Of a stretch of 64,000 nucleotides of DNA, positions 44,964 to 54,194 are shown piece by piece (within the stretch, counting starts at the first letter, position 1; each line of letters begins with the position of its first letter). Source of the stretch: Bordetella flabilis (GTDB lineage: Bacteria; Pseudomonadota; Gammaproteobacteria; Burkholderiales; Burkholderiaceae_B); NCBI RefSeq assembly GCF_001676725.1, contig NZ_CP016172.1, forward strand, positions 2,542,001 through 2,606,000. Direction: 5' to 3'. A program made the translations under genes and the position numbers. Under the pieces are notes generated by a model. It was not told the DNA's origin, did no database searches, and saw only the letters and a program-made list of their open reading frames with translations.

Positions 44964-45003
44964 ATGCCCGATCCGGGCGGGTTCGCCCGCCCGGATCGGG
45001 CAT
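44964..45003. terminator. Strong hairpin, 18-bp stem with TTCG loop
   Basis: ATGCCCGATCCGGGCGGG (44964-44981) pairs completely with CCCGCCCGGATCGGGCAT (44986-45003), leaving a TTCG tetraloop. It is followed by TTCCCGTTT, a weak T tract. It is 89 bases after the Spy-like stop and can block transcription in either direction, isolating the torF promoter. Confidence 0.75.
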
Positions 45004-45157
45004 TTCCCGTTTATGGGGCGCGTCGCGCCAGCCTGCACCATGGCGATGCATCGTTGTGGTGCAGCACGCCCGGGAACGGCCTCGAACAGGCTCCGCACCG
45101 GCCATGTACCGGCATGTCCACGGGCTGCGCGTTACCGAATCTTGATGATGTGAAAAG

Positions 45158-45174
45158 TTGGCACAGATTGTGCT
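45158..45174 (+). promoter_or_regulatory. Sigma-54 (RpoN) promoter upstream of torF
   Basis: TTGGCACAGATTGTGCT agrees with the consensus YTGGCACGNNNNTTGCW at all positions except two (A for G after GGCAC, and G for the first T of TTGC). The invariant GG and GC doublets (45160-45161 and 45172-45173) have the correct 10-base gap. This implies activation by an enhancer-binding protein such as NtrC and expression under nitrogen limitation. The predicted transcript starts about 10 bases downstream, leaving a leader of roughly 150 bases. Confidence 0.75.
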
Positions 45175-45208
45175 TTTAACGGGGAGAAGCCGAAGGAGGT
45201 ACGGCCCC

Positions 45209-45230
45209 CGGCGCCCGCTCCCGGGCGCCG
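45209..45230 (+). other. Stem-loop in the torF leader
   Basis: CGGCGCCCG (45209-45217) and CGGGCGCCG (45222-45230) pair perfectly over a CTCC loop. It lies inside the predicted untranslated leader, with no T run behind it. It may stabilise the mRNA or regulate translation, but neither can be shown from sequence. Confidence 0.5.
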
Positions 45231-45334
45231 TGCGTCGCGGCTTCGGGCAGTAGGTCGTTCCCCACCGGTTCATGGGCGGTCATCGAAGCAGCCGCGCCAT
45301 GCCCGGATACGCCAATTACATCAGGATCCCTACC

Positions 45335-46084
45335 ATGAAGAAGACGCTGCGCGCGGTGCCCCTAATAGCCACGTGTTTTGCCGCGATGGCCCATGCCGAG
45401 CCTACCGACCTGGGGGCAGGATTTTCCCTCAGCGGCAACGCCACCATCACCAATGACTATCGCTTTCGCGGGTACTCACAGACCGATTTCCGGCCGGCGG
45501 CGCAGCTTGGACTGGACCTGACGCATTCCTCGGGCTTCTACCTCGGCAACTGGAACTCGAACGTCTCCAGCACGCTGTTCACTGAAGGCAACCTGGAAAT
45601 GGATTTCTATGGCGGCTGGCGCGGCGATGTCGGCAACGGTTTCGGGCTGGACGTCGGCGTGCTGCACTACTACTACCCGGGGTCCACCTCGCCGAAGGGC
45701 GGCAATTACAACAACACCGACCTCTATATCGGCGGCACGTACGCCAACTACTCCCTGAAGTACTCCTATACGCCCGGCGATTTCTTCAGTACGCCGAATT
45801 CCAAAGGCACCTGGTACCTGGACGCTTCGGCCACCTTCGACCTGGGCGACGGCTGGGGGCTGATCGGCCACGTCGGCTACCAGAAACTGAAGAATTCCGT
45901 GGACACCGATGGCGATGACATCGGCCACTACGTTGACTACAAGCTGGGAGTCACGAAGGACATTAAGGGCTGGGTCTTCGGCCTGGCCGCCGTGGGCGCG
46001 TCCAAGGACAACTGGTACGCCACCAAGTACGACCATCCGGCCGGCCGCCTGGGCCTGGTCGCCTCGATTTCCCGCACGTTCTAG
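45335..46084 (+). CDS. TorF family putative porin (Gcw_chp)
   Basis: 249-residue outer-membrane beta-barrel candidate. A signal peptide MKKTLRAVPLIATCFAAMAHA precedes alternating aromatic/polar strands such as ATITNDYRFRGYSQT and FYLGNWNSNVS, and the chain ends in aromatic Phe (SISRTF) as typical for BAM substrates. The YRFRGYSQT beginning is the family signature. Related genes often sit next to glnK and amtB in betaproteobacteria. Here they are not adjacent, but a sigma-54 promoter is, pointing to a role in nitrogen-limited uptake. AGGA lies nine bases before ATG 45335. A perfect terminator follows. Confidence 0.88.
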   Translation: MKKTLRAVPLIATCFAAMAHAEPTDLGAGFSLSGNATITNDYRFRGYSQTDFRPAAQLGLDLTHSSGFYLGNWNSNVSSTLFTEGNLEMDFYGGWRGDVGNGFGLDVGVLHYYYPGSTSPKGGNYNNTDLYIGGTYANYSLKYSYTPGDFFSTPNSKGTWYLDASATFDLGDGWGLIGHVGYQKLKNSVDTDGDDIGHYVDYKLGVTKDIKGWVFGLAAVGASKDNWYATKYDHPAGRLGLVASISRTF

Positions 46085-46124
46085 GCAAATACAAAAGCGG
46101 CTAGCCCGCACTCCCAAGGGGAAG

Positions 46125-46153
46125 CGTCCGCCGCGAGGCGGACGTTTTTTTTT
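46125..46153 (+). terminator. Rho-independent terminator after torF
   Basis: CGTCCGCC (46125-46132) and GGCGGACG (46137-46144) form an 8-bp stem with a GCGA loop, followed by nine T residues (46145-46153). This is the best intrinsic terminator in the window. Confidence 0.92.
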
Positions 46154-46221
46154 GCCGTCCCCATCCGTGCCGTCCACCGGCAGAACTTCTACAATGCCAG
46201 GCTGTTCACACGAGATTGCAG

Positions 46222-47616
46222 ATGGCTGAAGTTCTGAATATCGAATCCCTGGACCTGGAGGCCAGGGGCATCGCGCGTCGCGATGGCAAGGTGGTTTTCG
46301 TCGAGGGCGCGCTTCCCGGCGAGCAGGTCCGCGCCGATACGGTGCGCCGCAAGCCATCCTACGAGATCGCGCGGACGGTCGACGTGCTGCGTCCCTCGGC
46401 GCAGCGGGTCGTGCCGCGTTGCGCCCATTTCGGCGTCTGCGGCGGCTGCGCCATGCAGCACCTGGAGCCCGCGGCCCAGGTGGCTATCAAGCAGCGTTCG
46501 CTCGAGGACACCTTCTGGCATGTGGGCAAGCTGCGTCCTGGCCGCATCCTGCCGCCGTTGCATGGGCCGACCTGGGGCTACCGCTTCCGCGCCCGGCTGT
46601 CGGTGCGTGTGGTGCCCAAGAAAGGCGGGGTGCTCGTGGGCTTCCGCGAACGCAAGAGCAGCTATGTCGCCGACATGCGCGAATGCCACGTGCTGCCGCC
46701 GCATGTTGCGCGCCTGCTGGTGCCGCTGCGTGCCATGGTCGCGGCCATGTCGGCGCCGGACCGGCTGCCGCAGATCGAGGTCGCGGTCGGTGACGTGGCC
46801 ACGGTGCTGGTGCTGCGCCACCTCGTGCCGCTGGCGCAGGGCGATATCGATATCCTGCGCGCGTTCGCCGCCGAGCACGGCGTGCAATGGTGGCTGCAGC
46901 CCAAGGGGCCGGAAACCTGTCATCCGCTGGAACGCGAACACGCCGAAACACTGGCGTACACCTTGCCGGAGTTCGGCCTGCGCATGCCGTACCGGCCGAC
47001 CGATTTCACCCAGGTCAACCATGCCATCAATCGCACGCTGGTGTCGCGCGCGCTAAGCCTGCTGGACGCGCGGCCCGACGAGCGCGTGGCCGATCTGTTC
47101 TGCGGATTGGGCAACTTCACGCTGCCGCTGGCGACCCGGGCGCGCGAAGTCGTCGGCGTGGAGGGCAGCAAGCCGCTGACCGACCGCGCCCATGAGGCGG
47201 CGTCGCGCAACGGCCTGGGCGAAAAAGTGTCCTTCGCCACCCTGAACCTGTTCGAAGTCGACGTGGCGTGGCTGCGCGGCCTGGGGCATTTCGACCGCAT
47301 GCTGATCGATCCGCCGCGCGAAGGGGCGCAGGCGGTGGCGCAGGCGCTGGCGCAACTGTCGGCCCGGGAGCGTCCGCGCCGTATCGTGTATGTGTCCTGC
47401 AACCCCGCCACCCTGGCGCGCGACGCGGCGATCATGGTGCACGAAGGCGGCTACCAGGTCCTGAGCGCCGGCGTCATCAATATGTTCCCGCACACCGGCC
47501 ACGTGGAATCGATCGCGGTCTTTGAATCGCAGGACGTGGAGGCGATCGAAGCGGCGCAACGCCAGGCCGCGGCCAAGCGGGAGGAAGCCCTGCAGCCGGA
47601 AATGCGGGCGGCCTAG
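46222..47616 (+). CDS. rlmD: 23S rRNA (uracil(1939)-C(5))-methyltransferase RlmD
   Basis: 464 residues. An N-terminal TRAM domain (about 1-60) is followed by iron-sulfur ligands in [15 protein letters not shown] (Cys67, Cys73, Cys76, with a fourth Cys in MRECHVL). The SAM-binding [15 protein letters not shown], the LIDPPREGA loop and the catalytic cysteine in [12 protein letters not shown] complete the RumA/RlmD pattern. ATG 46222 is used; a TTG two codons earlier is less likely. It converges with argH. Confidence 0.95.
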   Translation: MAEVLNIESLDLEARGIARRDGKVVFVEGALPGEQVRADTVRRKPSYEIARTVDVLRPSAQRVVPRCAHFGVCGGCAMQHLEPAAQVAIKQRSLEDTFWHVGKLRPGRILPPLHGPTWGYRFRARLSVRVVPKKGGVLVGFRERKSSYVADMRECHVLPPHVARLLVPLRAMVAAMSAPDRLPQIEVAVGDVATVLVLRHLVPLAQGDIDILRAFAAEHGVQWWLQPKGPETCHPLEREHAETLAYTLPEFGLRMPYRPTDFTQVNHAINRTLVSRALSLLDARPDERVADLFCGLGNFTLPLATRAREVVGVEGSKPLTDRAHEAASRNGLGEKVSFATLNLFEVDVAWLRGLGHFDRMLIDPPREGAQAVAQALAQLSARERPRRIVYVSCNPATLARDAAIMVHEGGYQVLSAGVINMFPHTGHVESIAVFESQDVEAIEAAQRQAAAKREEALQPEMRAA

Positions 47617-47633
47617 CCCGAAGGGCGGCCCGA

Positions 47634-47663
47634 AGCCGGGCCTGGCAGTGGCACAGCCCGGCT
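47634..47663. terminator. Stem-loop between convergent rlmD and argH
   Basis: AGCCGGGC (47634-47641) pairs with GCCCGGCT (47656-47663), an 8-bp stem with a 14-base loop, in the 63-bp gap between convergent genes. There is no T run; a bidirectional terminator is inferred from position. Confidence 0.45.
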
Positions 47664-47679
47664 GGCTAGCCGGGGCGCG

Positions 47680-49098
47680 TCAGCCGGCGGTCTCGGCGAG
47701 CACGCGTTGCGCTTCCTCGCGGACCCGCTGGGGCGCCGTGCCGCCGATATGGCTGCGCGCCGCGACGGAACCTTCGAGCGTCAATACCTGCCGCACGTCT
47801 TCGCCGATGCCGCCGTGATACGCCCTGAGCTCGTCCAGCGTCAGGTCGGCCAGGTCGCAGCCGCGCTGTTCGCAATCGCGCACGGCGTGGGCGACGATTT
47901 CATGCGCGTCGCGGAAGGGCAGTCCGCGCTTGACGAGGTAGTCGGCCAGGTCCGTGGCGGTGGCGTAGCCCTGCAGGGCCGCGGCGCGCATGTTGTCGGC
48001 CTTGACCTTGATGCCGCCTATCATGTCCGCGAAGATCGTGAGCGTATCGCGCAGTGTGTCGGCGGTATCGAACAGGCCTTCCTTGTCTTCCTGGTTGTCC
48101 TTGTTGTAGGCCAGCGGCTGGCCTTTCATCAGCGTCAGCAGCGCGACCAGGTGTCCATTGACCCGGCCCGTCTTGCCGCGGGCGAGCTCGGGTACGTCCG
48201 GGTTTTTTTTCTGCGGCATGATGGAGCTGCCGGTGCAGAAGCGGTCGGCCAGGTCGATGAAGCCCACGCGCGGGCTCATCCATAGCACGAGCTCTTCGGA
48301 AAGCCGCGATATATGCGTCATGACCAGCGCGGCCGCGGCGCAGAACTCGATGGCGAAATCGCGATCGGACACGGCATCCAGCGAATTGCGGCATACGCCG
48401 TCGAAGCCCAGGGTCGCGGCGACACGCTCGCGGTCGATGGGGAAACTCGTTCCCGCCAGCGCCGCCGCCCCCAGCGGCAGGCGGTTGACACGGCGGCGGC
48501 AGTCCTGCAGGCGCTCGGCATCGCGGCCGAACATTTCCGCATAGGCCAGCAGGTGATGGCCGAAGGTCACCGGCTGGGCCACCTGGAGGTGGGTGAAGCC
48601 GGGCATGATGGTGTCGGCGTGGTTGAGCGCCGCCGTGGCCAGCGCATGGCGAAGCTGGCGCAGCAGGTCCAGCGCAATGTCGATTTCCCCGCGCAGCCAC
48701 AGCCGGATGTCCGTGGCCACCTGGTCGTTGCGCGAGCGGCCGGTATGCAGCCGCTTGCCCGCGTCCCCGACCAGTTCCACCAGCCGCTTTTCGATATTCA
48801 GATGGACGTCTTCCAGGTCCAGCAGCCATTGGAAGCTGCCAGCGTCGATTTCAGCAAGAATCTGCGCCATGCCGCGCTCGATATCGGCCTTGTCCTGGTC
48901 CGAAATGATGCCTTGCGCGGCCAGCATGTCGGCGTGTGCAAGCGAGCCCTGGATGTCGTGGCGGGCCAGGCGGTGGTCGAAACCCACCGAAGCTGTATAG
49001 CGCTTGACGAGATCGGAGACGGGTTCGGAAAAACGGGCGGACCAGGCTTGCGCCTTGTTGGCGAACTGGTTCTGGGCGGGGGAGGAGGGCTTCGACAT
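47680..49098 (-). CDS. argH: Argininosuccinate lyase
   Basis: 472-residue fumarase-superfamily enzyme for the last step of arginine synthesis (argininosuccinate to arginine and fumarate). The signature [12 protein letters not shown] is present, along with [13 protein letters not shown] and [11 protein letters not shown]. The usual length is 460-470. ATG 49098 is preceded by a TATAAT only ten bases away with no Shine-Dalgarno between, so the mRNA may be nearly leaderless. It diverges from nadE. Confidence 0.97.
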   Translation of the reverse strand: MSKPSSPAQNQFANKAQAWSARFSEPVSDLVKRYTASVGFDHRLARHDIQGSLAHADMLAAQGIISDQDKADIERGMAQILAEIDAGSFQWLLDLEDVHLNIEKRLVELVGDAGKRLHTGRSRNDQVATDIRLWLRGEIDIALDLLRQLRHALATAALNHADTIMPGFTHLQVAQPVTFGHHLLAYAEMFGRDAERLQDCRRRVNRLPLGAAALAGTSFPIDRERVAATLGFDGVCRNSLDAVSDRDFAIEFCAAAALVMTHISRLSEELVLWMSPRVGFIDLADRFCTGSSIMPQKKNPDVPELARGKTGRVNGHLVALLTLMKGQPLAYNKDNQEDKEGLFDTADTLRDTLTIFADMIGGIKVKADNMRAAALQGYATATDLADYLVKRGLPFRDAHEIVAHAVRDCEQRGCDLADLTLDELRAYHGGIGEDVRQVLTLEGSVAARSHIGGTAPQRVREEAQRVLAETAG

Positions 49099-49107
49099 AG
49101 TGGCGGG

Positions 49108-49113
49108 ATTATA
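49108..49113 (-). promoter_or_regulatory. Possible argH -10 box for a leaderless transcript
   Basis: The minus strand reads TATAAT (complement of ATTATA at 49108-49113), ten bases before the argH ATG. A transcript starting at the normal distance would have a leader of only about three bases. The -35 region is weak (TCACCA). Confidence 0.4.
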
Positions 49114-49247
49114 GAACCGGTCTGCAGCGGTGGTGAGATAATGACCGCCGTGCCGTGCCGCGCCGATGAGATAATCGGATTGTCGTCGCCCCGCGACCCT
49201 GTCGCGCTTTACGCTCCCGCTTTTCATCTTATTACGGAAGGTCGTCC

Positions 49248-50924
49248 ATGAACGCAGCCCGTGTCGCCATTGCGCAGATCAATGCCTGTGTGGGAGACCT
49301 GTGCGGTAATGCCGAACGTGTACTGGCCGCCGCCCGGCGGGCCCACGAACTGGGCGCCGATGTGCTCCTTACGCCGGAACTCGTGCTGACCGGCTATCCC
49401 CCGGAAGACCTGCTGCTGCGGCCGTCTTTCGTCAGCGAGCAGCAGCAGCAGCTTGACGAGCTGCGCCGGGAACTCGCCGGGCTGAAGGGCCTGCATGTGG
49501 TTGTCGGGCACGTGGACGGCGATGCGCGCGGCGCGCCGGCCTATGCCTTCGCTGACCGCAGCGGCCATCACCGCCTGTACAACGCGGCATCCGTCCTGTG
49601 CGAAGGACGCGTGCTGGGCACGTATCGCAAGCGGGAGCTGCCCAACTATTCGGTGTTCGACGAACAGCGCTATTTCACCGCGGACGGCACGCCGCTGGCC
49701 TTCGAGGTCAAGGGCGTGCGCTTCGCCGTGGCGATATGCGAAGACATCTGGTTCGACGCGGTGCCCAAGGCGGTCGGCCAGACCGGCGCGCAGGTGCTGC
49801 TGGTGCCCAACGCCTCGCCCTACAACACCGGCAAACAGGCGCAGCGCCAGGAGGTGGCCGCGGAATGCGCCCGCTCCAGCGGCTGCGCCGTCGTCTACGC
49901 CAATATGGTGGGGGGCCAGGACGAGCTGGTCTTCGACGGCGCCTCCTTCGCGCTGGACGCGCAGGGCCGGCCGGCCGCGCGGCTGCCGGACTTCGTCGAT
50001 TGCGTGCAGGCCGTGGACGTGGACGCCCAGGGAGGCGTGCGTCCGGTCGGCGGGCAGGCCGACGCGGCGCCCGCCAGCGTGGAAGAGCAGGTGTGGAACG
50101 CCCTGGTGCTGGGCGTGCGCGACTATCTGGGCAAGAACCGCTTTCCCGGCGCCATCATCGGCCTGTCCGGGGGCATCGATTCCGCCGTGGTGCTGGCCAT
50201 CGCGGTCGATGCCGTGGGCGCCGAGAACGTGCGCGCGGTCATGATGCCCTCGCGCTATACCGCCGATATCTCGCAGCTCGATGCCAGCGATATGGCCAAG
50301 CGGCTGGGTGTGCAGTACGACGTCATCACCATCGGCGCGATGGTGGATGCCTTCGACGGCGTGCTGGCGCCGCACTTCGCGGGAATGTCGCCGGATGCCA
50401 CCGAAGAGAACATCCAGGCCCGGGTACGGGGCACGCTGCTGATGGCCCTGTCCAACAAGACCGGCCGGCTGGTGCTGACCACCGGAAACAAATCGGAAAT
50501 GACCACCGGCTATTGCACGCTGTACGGCGACATGGCCGGCGGCTTCGCGGTCATCAAGGATGTGCCCAAGACGCTGGTCTATCGCCTGGCGCAATGGCGC
50601 AACCAGCAGCGCGCGATCATTCCGGAACGCATCATCACCCGTCCGCCTTCGGCCGAATTGCGGCCGGACCAGAAAGACCAGGATAGCCTGCCGCCCTATG
50701 ACATCCTGGACGGCATCATGGAGCGGTACATGGAGGACAACGCCTCGGCGGCCGATATCGTCGCTGCGGGTTTTCCCGAGGCCGCGGTGGAGCAGGTGGT
50801 GCGCCTCATCCGCATCAACGAATACAAAAGACGGCAAGCACCTCCTGGCCCGCGCATCACGCCCCGCGCGTTCGGCCGGGATTGGCGCTATCCTGTCACC
50901 AACGGTTTTCGCGAAACGCTTTGA
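49248..50924 (+). CDS. nadE: Glutamine-dependent NAD+ synthetase
   Basis: 558 residues in two domains. The first is a nitrilase-type glutaminase (about 1-270), with the nucleophile Cys164 in AICEDIW and a lysine in YRKRELPNY. The second is an ATP-PPase NAD synthetase (about 285-558), with the P-loop [13 protein letters not shown] and [15 protein letters not shown]. It amidates deamido-NAD using ammonia channelled from glutamine. The gene is followed 40 bp later by glnB, a common betaproteobacterial pairing that links NAD and nitrogen status. Confidence 0.97.
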   Translation: MNAARVAIAQINACVGDLCGNAERVLAAARRAHELGADVLLTPELVLTGYPPEDLLLRPSFVSEQQQQLDELRRELAGLKGLHVVVGHVDGDARGAPAYAFADRSGHHRLYNAASVLCEGRVLGTYRKRELPNYSVFDEQRYFTADGTPLAFEVKGVRFAVAICEDIWFDAVPKAVGQTGAQVLLVPNASPYNTGKQAQRQEVAAECARSSGCAVVYANMVGGQDELVFDGASFALDAQGRPAARLPDFVDCVQAVDVDAQGGVRPVGGQADAAPASVEEQVWNALVLGVRDYLGKNRFPGAIIGLSGGIDSAVVLAIAVDAVGAENVRAVMMPSRYTADISQLDASDMAKRLGVQYDVITIGAMVDAFDGVLAPHFAGMSPDATEENIQARVRGTLLMALSNKTGRLVLTTGNKSEMTTGYCTLYGDMAGGFAVIKDVPKTLVYRLAQWRNQQRAIIPERIITRPPSAELRPDQKDQDSLPPYDILDGIMERYMEDNASAADIVAAGFPEAAVEQVVRLIRINEYKRRQAPPGPRITPRAFGRDWRYPVTNGFRETL

Positions 50925-50955
50925 ATCGCGGCGCACATCAAAAAATGAATACTGA

Positions 50956-51303
<348 letters not shown>

Positions 51304-51314
51304 TCCCGCATCGT

Positions 51315-51344
51315 CCTGGCGACGCCGCGCTGCGGCTTGCCAGG
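51315..51344. terminator. Stem-loop between convergent glnB and lysR
   Basis: CCTGGC (51315-51320) pairs with GCCAGG (51339-51344); inside it GCCGC (51324-51328) pairs with GCGGC (51332-51336) over a GCT loop. This is an extended hairpin with a small internal loop. No T run, so rho-independent action is uncertain. Confidence 0.45.
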
Positions 51345-51390
51345 CGCAAGCAGGCACCCCCAGGCCGGGCGCATCGCTCCCGGGCGTCTT

Positions 51391-52290
51391 CTAGCCCTTG
51401 CGGCCGCCGGACTCGTACAGGCCGGCATATTCCTTGAAGATCGATTCCGTGATGTGCTGGCGCACATGTTCGCGGCGTTCGATCATGCCCACGGCGCGCA
51501 CCACGGGCCCGATATCCTCGGGCAACGGCAGTACGTTCAGGTCCGGCTCGCCGCGCCACTGTGCCGCCATCAGCAAGGGCAGCAGGCTGACGCCGACTTC
51601 CTGGCGTACCAGCTCGACCACGGTTTCGATGGCATTCAATTCCAGGAACTCGTGGACGTGGACGTTCATGCGGCGCAGGACGCGGTCGATTTGCAGGCCA
51701 GTGCGCTGGGTGCGGTCGAAGCGCAAAAAGGGGTTGCCCTCCAGCACTTCCTGGACGGTCGTGCCGACCGCGGTGCGCGGCGCCAGCACGACCAGCGGCT
51801 CCTCGTACAGGGGCGTCCATCGCGTGCTGGCCATGCGGCGCCCGGATTCCACCACCAGCGCCGCGTCCAGTTCGCCGCTTTCCACCTTGCTGGCCAGCTC
51901 GCTCGACTTGCCCGTGAACAGCCGGACGTCCAGGCCGTCGTGCCGGCGCTTGAGTTGCGATACCACCTTCGACAGCGGCCCCATGCACGAGACGATGGCG
52001 CCGAACGCGACGGAGCCGGCAAGTTCCCCCGGACCGGGCTTGCGCGGCAGCCGCATCCGGTCGTAGAGGTCGAGCAGGTGCTTGACCTCGGGCAACAGTT
52101 CACGGCCGGCCGCGTTGAGGATGGCCAGCCGGCCGCTGCGGTCGAACAGTTCACGGCCCAGTTCCTCTTCGAGCGCGCGCATCTGGAAGCTGACAGCCGC
52201 CTGCGTCAGCGCCACGCGTTCGGCCGCCTCGGAAAACGAACCATAGCGGGCGACCGCCAGGAAGGTACGGAGGAAACGCACGGTGCTCAT
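51391..52290 (-). CDS. LysR-family transcriptional regulator
   Basis: 299 residues. The N-terminal helix-turn-helix (FLRTFLAVARYGSFSEAAERV.. LTQAAVSFQMRALEEELG) is followed by an effector-binding domain. It diverges from the gamma-glutamyltransferase/peptide-transport operon across 244 bp of unusually AT-rich DNA containing two palindromes, and so is probably the operon's regulator. ATG 52290 was chosen because upstream residues are not LysR-like. Confidence 0.9.
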   Translation of the reverse strand: MSTVRFLRTFLAVARYGSFSEAAERVALTQAAVSFQMRALEEELGRELFDRSGRLAILNAAGRELLPEVKHLLDLYDRMRLPRKPGPGELAGSVAFGAIVSCMGPLSKVVSQLKRRHDGLDVRLFTGKSSELASKVESGELDAALVVESGRRMASTRWTPLYEEPLVVLAPRTAVGTTVQEVLEGNPFLRFDRTQRTGLQIDRVLRRMNVHVHEFLELNAIETVVELVRQEVGVSLLPLLMAAQWRGEPDLNVLPLPEDIGPVVRAVGMIERREHVRQHITESIFKEYAGLYESGGRKG

Positions 52291-52534
52291 GCGGACCGGC
52301 CGGTAAGCGAAGCCGCCCGATGGGCAATGGCGAGGGCAGGTCGCAGGCCGCAAGACGTCATATGGGAACCGCAAAACGCCGGGGCCGCATCCCTGCCGGC
52401 CCCATCGGTGGCCGATAAATGACCCATAAAAGAATCTTTTGTGACTTGAAAAAAAATCAAATTGATCTAATTAAACCACGCGTGTACCTTGCGAGGTTTG
52501 GCCTTCGCCGCCTTTCCCACCCCCTGATCCGACC
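52291..52534. promoter_or_regulatory. AT-rich divergent control region (lysR / gamma-glutamyltransferase operon)
   Basis: 244 bp with a marked AT-rich stretch at 52424-52475 in a GC-rich surrounding. It contains AAAAGAATCTTTT (52428-52440, palindromic around one central base) and AATTGATCTAATT (52460-52472, imperfect). Either could be a LysR-type binding site or part of the promoter. The placement between lysR and the operon it probably controls supports a regulatory role. Confidence 0.55.
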
Positions 52535-54163
52535 ATGAAGAACTTCAACTGGGACAATCCGTATCCCACCATCCGGGCGCCGCTGTTCGCACGTAACGTC
52601 GTGTCGACCTCGCATCCTTTGGCGGCGCAGGCGGGCCTGCGCATGCTGCTCAAGGGCGGCAACGCCATCGATGCCGCGATCGCGGCGGCCGCGACGATCA
52701 CCCTGTGCGAGCCGGTGTCCTGCGGGTTGGGCAGCGATTGCTTCGCCATCGTGTGGGACGGCAAGCAACTGCATGGCCTGAATTCCTCCGGGGTGGCGCC
52801 GGCTGCCTGGAGTATTGAATATTTCAAGCGCAAGTACGGCACCGGACCGGATGGGCTGGCCAAGCAGCCCAAGCGCGGCTGGGACAGCGTGACCGTGCCG
52901 GGCGCGGTGGCGGGCTGGGCCGCGCTGCATGAGAAGTTCGGCAAGCTGCCGTTCGAACAATTGTTCGAGCCGTCGATCGAGATCGCCGAGCGCGGCTACG
53001 CCGTGCCGCCCATCGTGGCGCGCAAATGGGACGCCGCCGCGGCGGAGCTCAAGGACCAGCCCGGGTTCGCGCAGGCCTTCATGCCGAACGGCCGCGCGCC
53101 CGCCGTAGGCGAGCATTTCCGTTTGCCCGAAGCCGCCTGGACGCTGCGCCGCATCGCCGCCAGCAAGGGCCGCGACTACTACGAAGGCGAGATCGCCGAA
53201 AAAATCGCCGCGTACAGCAAGGAATGCGGCGGCGCCATGACGCTGGACGACCTGCGCAATTACCGGCCGGATTGGGTCAAGCCGATCTCGCGTTCCTATC
53301 GCGGCTACGAAGTCCATGAGATCCCGCCGAACGGGCAGGGTATTGCCGCGCTGATGGCGCTGGGCATCCTCGAAAAATTCGATGTGGCCGGACTGGCGCT
53401 CGATTCGGTGCAGTCCCAGCATCTGCAGATCGAGGCCATGAAGCTGGCCTTCGCGGACCTGTACAAGTATGTCGCTGATCCGCGCAGCATGGACGTCACG
53501 CCGGCGCAGATGCTGGATGACGCCTACCTGGCGTCGCGCGCCAGGCTCATCAGCATGGACAGGGCAACGGCCTTCGCGGCGGGCCGGCCGCATGCCGGCG
53601 GCACCATCTATATGTCGGCCGCCGACGAAAGCGGCATGATGGTGTCCTTCATCCAGTCGAACTACATGGGCTTCGGTTCGGGCGTGGTCGTGCCGGGCAC
53701 CGGCATCAGCCTGCAGAATCGCGGCGTGGGCTTTTCCATGGATCCCCAGGCCGCGAATGTGGTGAAGGGCGGGCACCGTCCCTTCCACACCATCATCCCG
53801 GGTTTCCTGACCCGCGGCGGCAAGCCGGTCATGAGCTTTGGCGTGATGGGCGGCGACATGCAGCCGCAGGGCCATTTGCAGACCGTCGTGCGGATGTTGG
53901 ACTATCATCAGAACCCGCAGGCCGCGTGCTGCGCGCCGCGCTGGAAAGTCAATCGCGACTTCACGGTGGACCTGGAGTCCACAATGCCGGCGGCGACGCT
54001 GGAAGGCTTGAAGAACCTGGGGCATGTGCTGAAAAGCGTGAACGATCCCTACATGGATTTCGGGTCGGGCCAATTCATCTGGCGTATGTCCGAGGACGAC
54101 AACGAACTCGGTTATGTGGCCGCGAGCGACAGCAGACGGGACGGCCAGGCCGTCGGCTTCTGA
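52535..54163 (+). CDS. Gamma-glutamyltransferase/Ntn-hydrolase family enzyme
   Basis: 542-residue member of the gamma-glutamyltranspeptidase family. In this family the chain is cut in two at a threonine that becomes the N-terminal nucleophile; the matching residue here is Thr357 in HAGGTIYMSAAD, where the typical family text is TTHxSVxD. Early landmarks are VVSTSHPLAAQAG and GGNAIDAAIAAA. No signal peptide is seen, so it should be cytosolic, acting on imported gamma-glutamyl peptides or glutathione. It is the first gene of an operon with a complete peptide ABC importer, which fits this function. Acylase-type homologues exist, so the exact substrate is open. Confidence 0.88.
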   Translation: MKNFNWDNPYPTIRAPLFARNVVSTSHPLAAQAGLRMLLKGGNAIDAAIAAAATITLCEPVSCGLGSDCFAIVWDGKQLHGLNSSGVAPAAWSIEYFKRKYGTGPDGLAKQPKRGWDSVTVPGAVAGWAALHEKFGKLPFEQLFEPSIEIAERGYAVPPIVARKWDAAAAELKDQPGFAQAFMPNGRAPAVGEHFRLPEAAWTLRRIAASKGRDYYEGEIAEKIAAYSKECGGAMTLDDLRNYRPDWVKPISRSYRGYEVHEIPPNGQGIAALMALGILEKFDVAGLALDSVQSQHLQIEAMKLAFADLYKYVADPRSMDVTPAQMLDDAYLASRARLISMDRATAFAAGRPHAGGTIYMSAADESGMMVSFIQSNYMGFGSGVVVPGTGISLQNRGVGFSMDPQAANVVKGGHRPFHTIIPGFLTRGGKPVMSFGVMGGDMQPQGHLQTVVRMLDYHQNPQAACCAPRWKVNRDFTVDLESTMPAATLEGLKNLGHVLKSVNDPYMDFGSGQFIWRMSEDDNELGYVAASDSRRDGQAVGF

Positions 54164-54194
54164 CCGGCGACGATCCATCCACAAGGGGAATGCA

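Larger units (their letters stand above)
44875..45334. other. 460-bp intergenic region: terminator, sigma-54 promoter and structured torF leader
   Basis: No gene is supported here. The first part holds an 18-bp terminator hairpin (44964-45003) for the Spy-like gene. A sigma-54-type promoter is found at 45158-45174. About 150 bases of leader with a 9-bp stem-loop (45209-45230) separate the promoter from the torF start. A purine-rich GAAGGAGG (45191-45198) resembles a Shine-Dalgarno but no credible small ORF follows. Confidence 0.6.

Noticed and set aside
49134..49175. Repeated TGAGATAAT (49134-49142 and 49167-49175) upstream of nadE as regulator sites
   Set aside because: The two copies are short and 33 bases apart, without dyad symmetry; they could simply be -10-like hexamers and no promoter spacing fits well.
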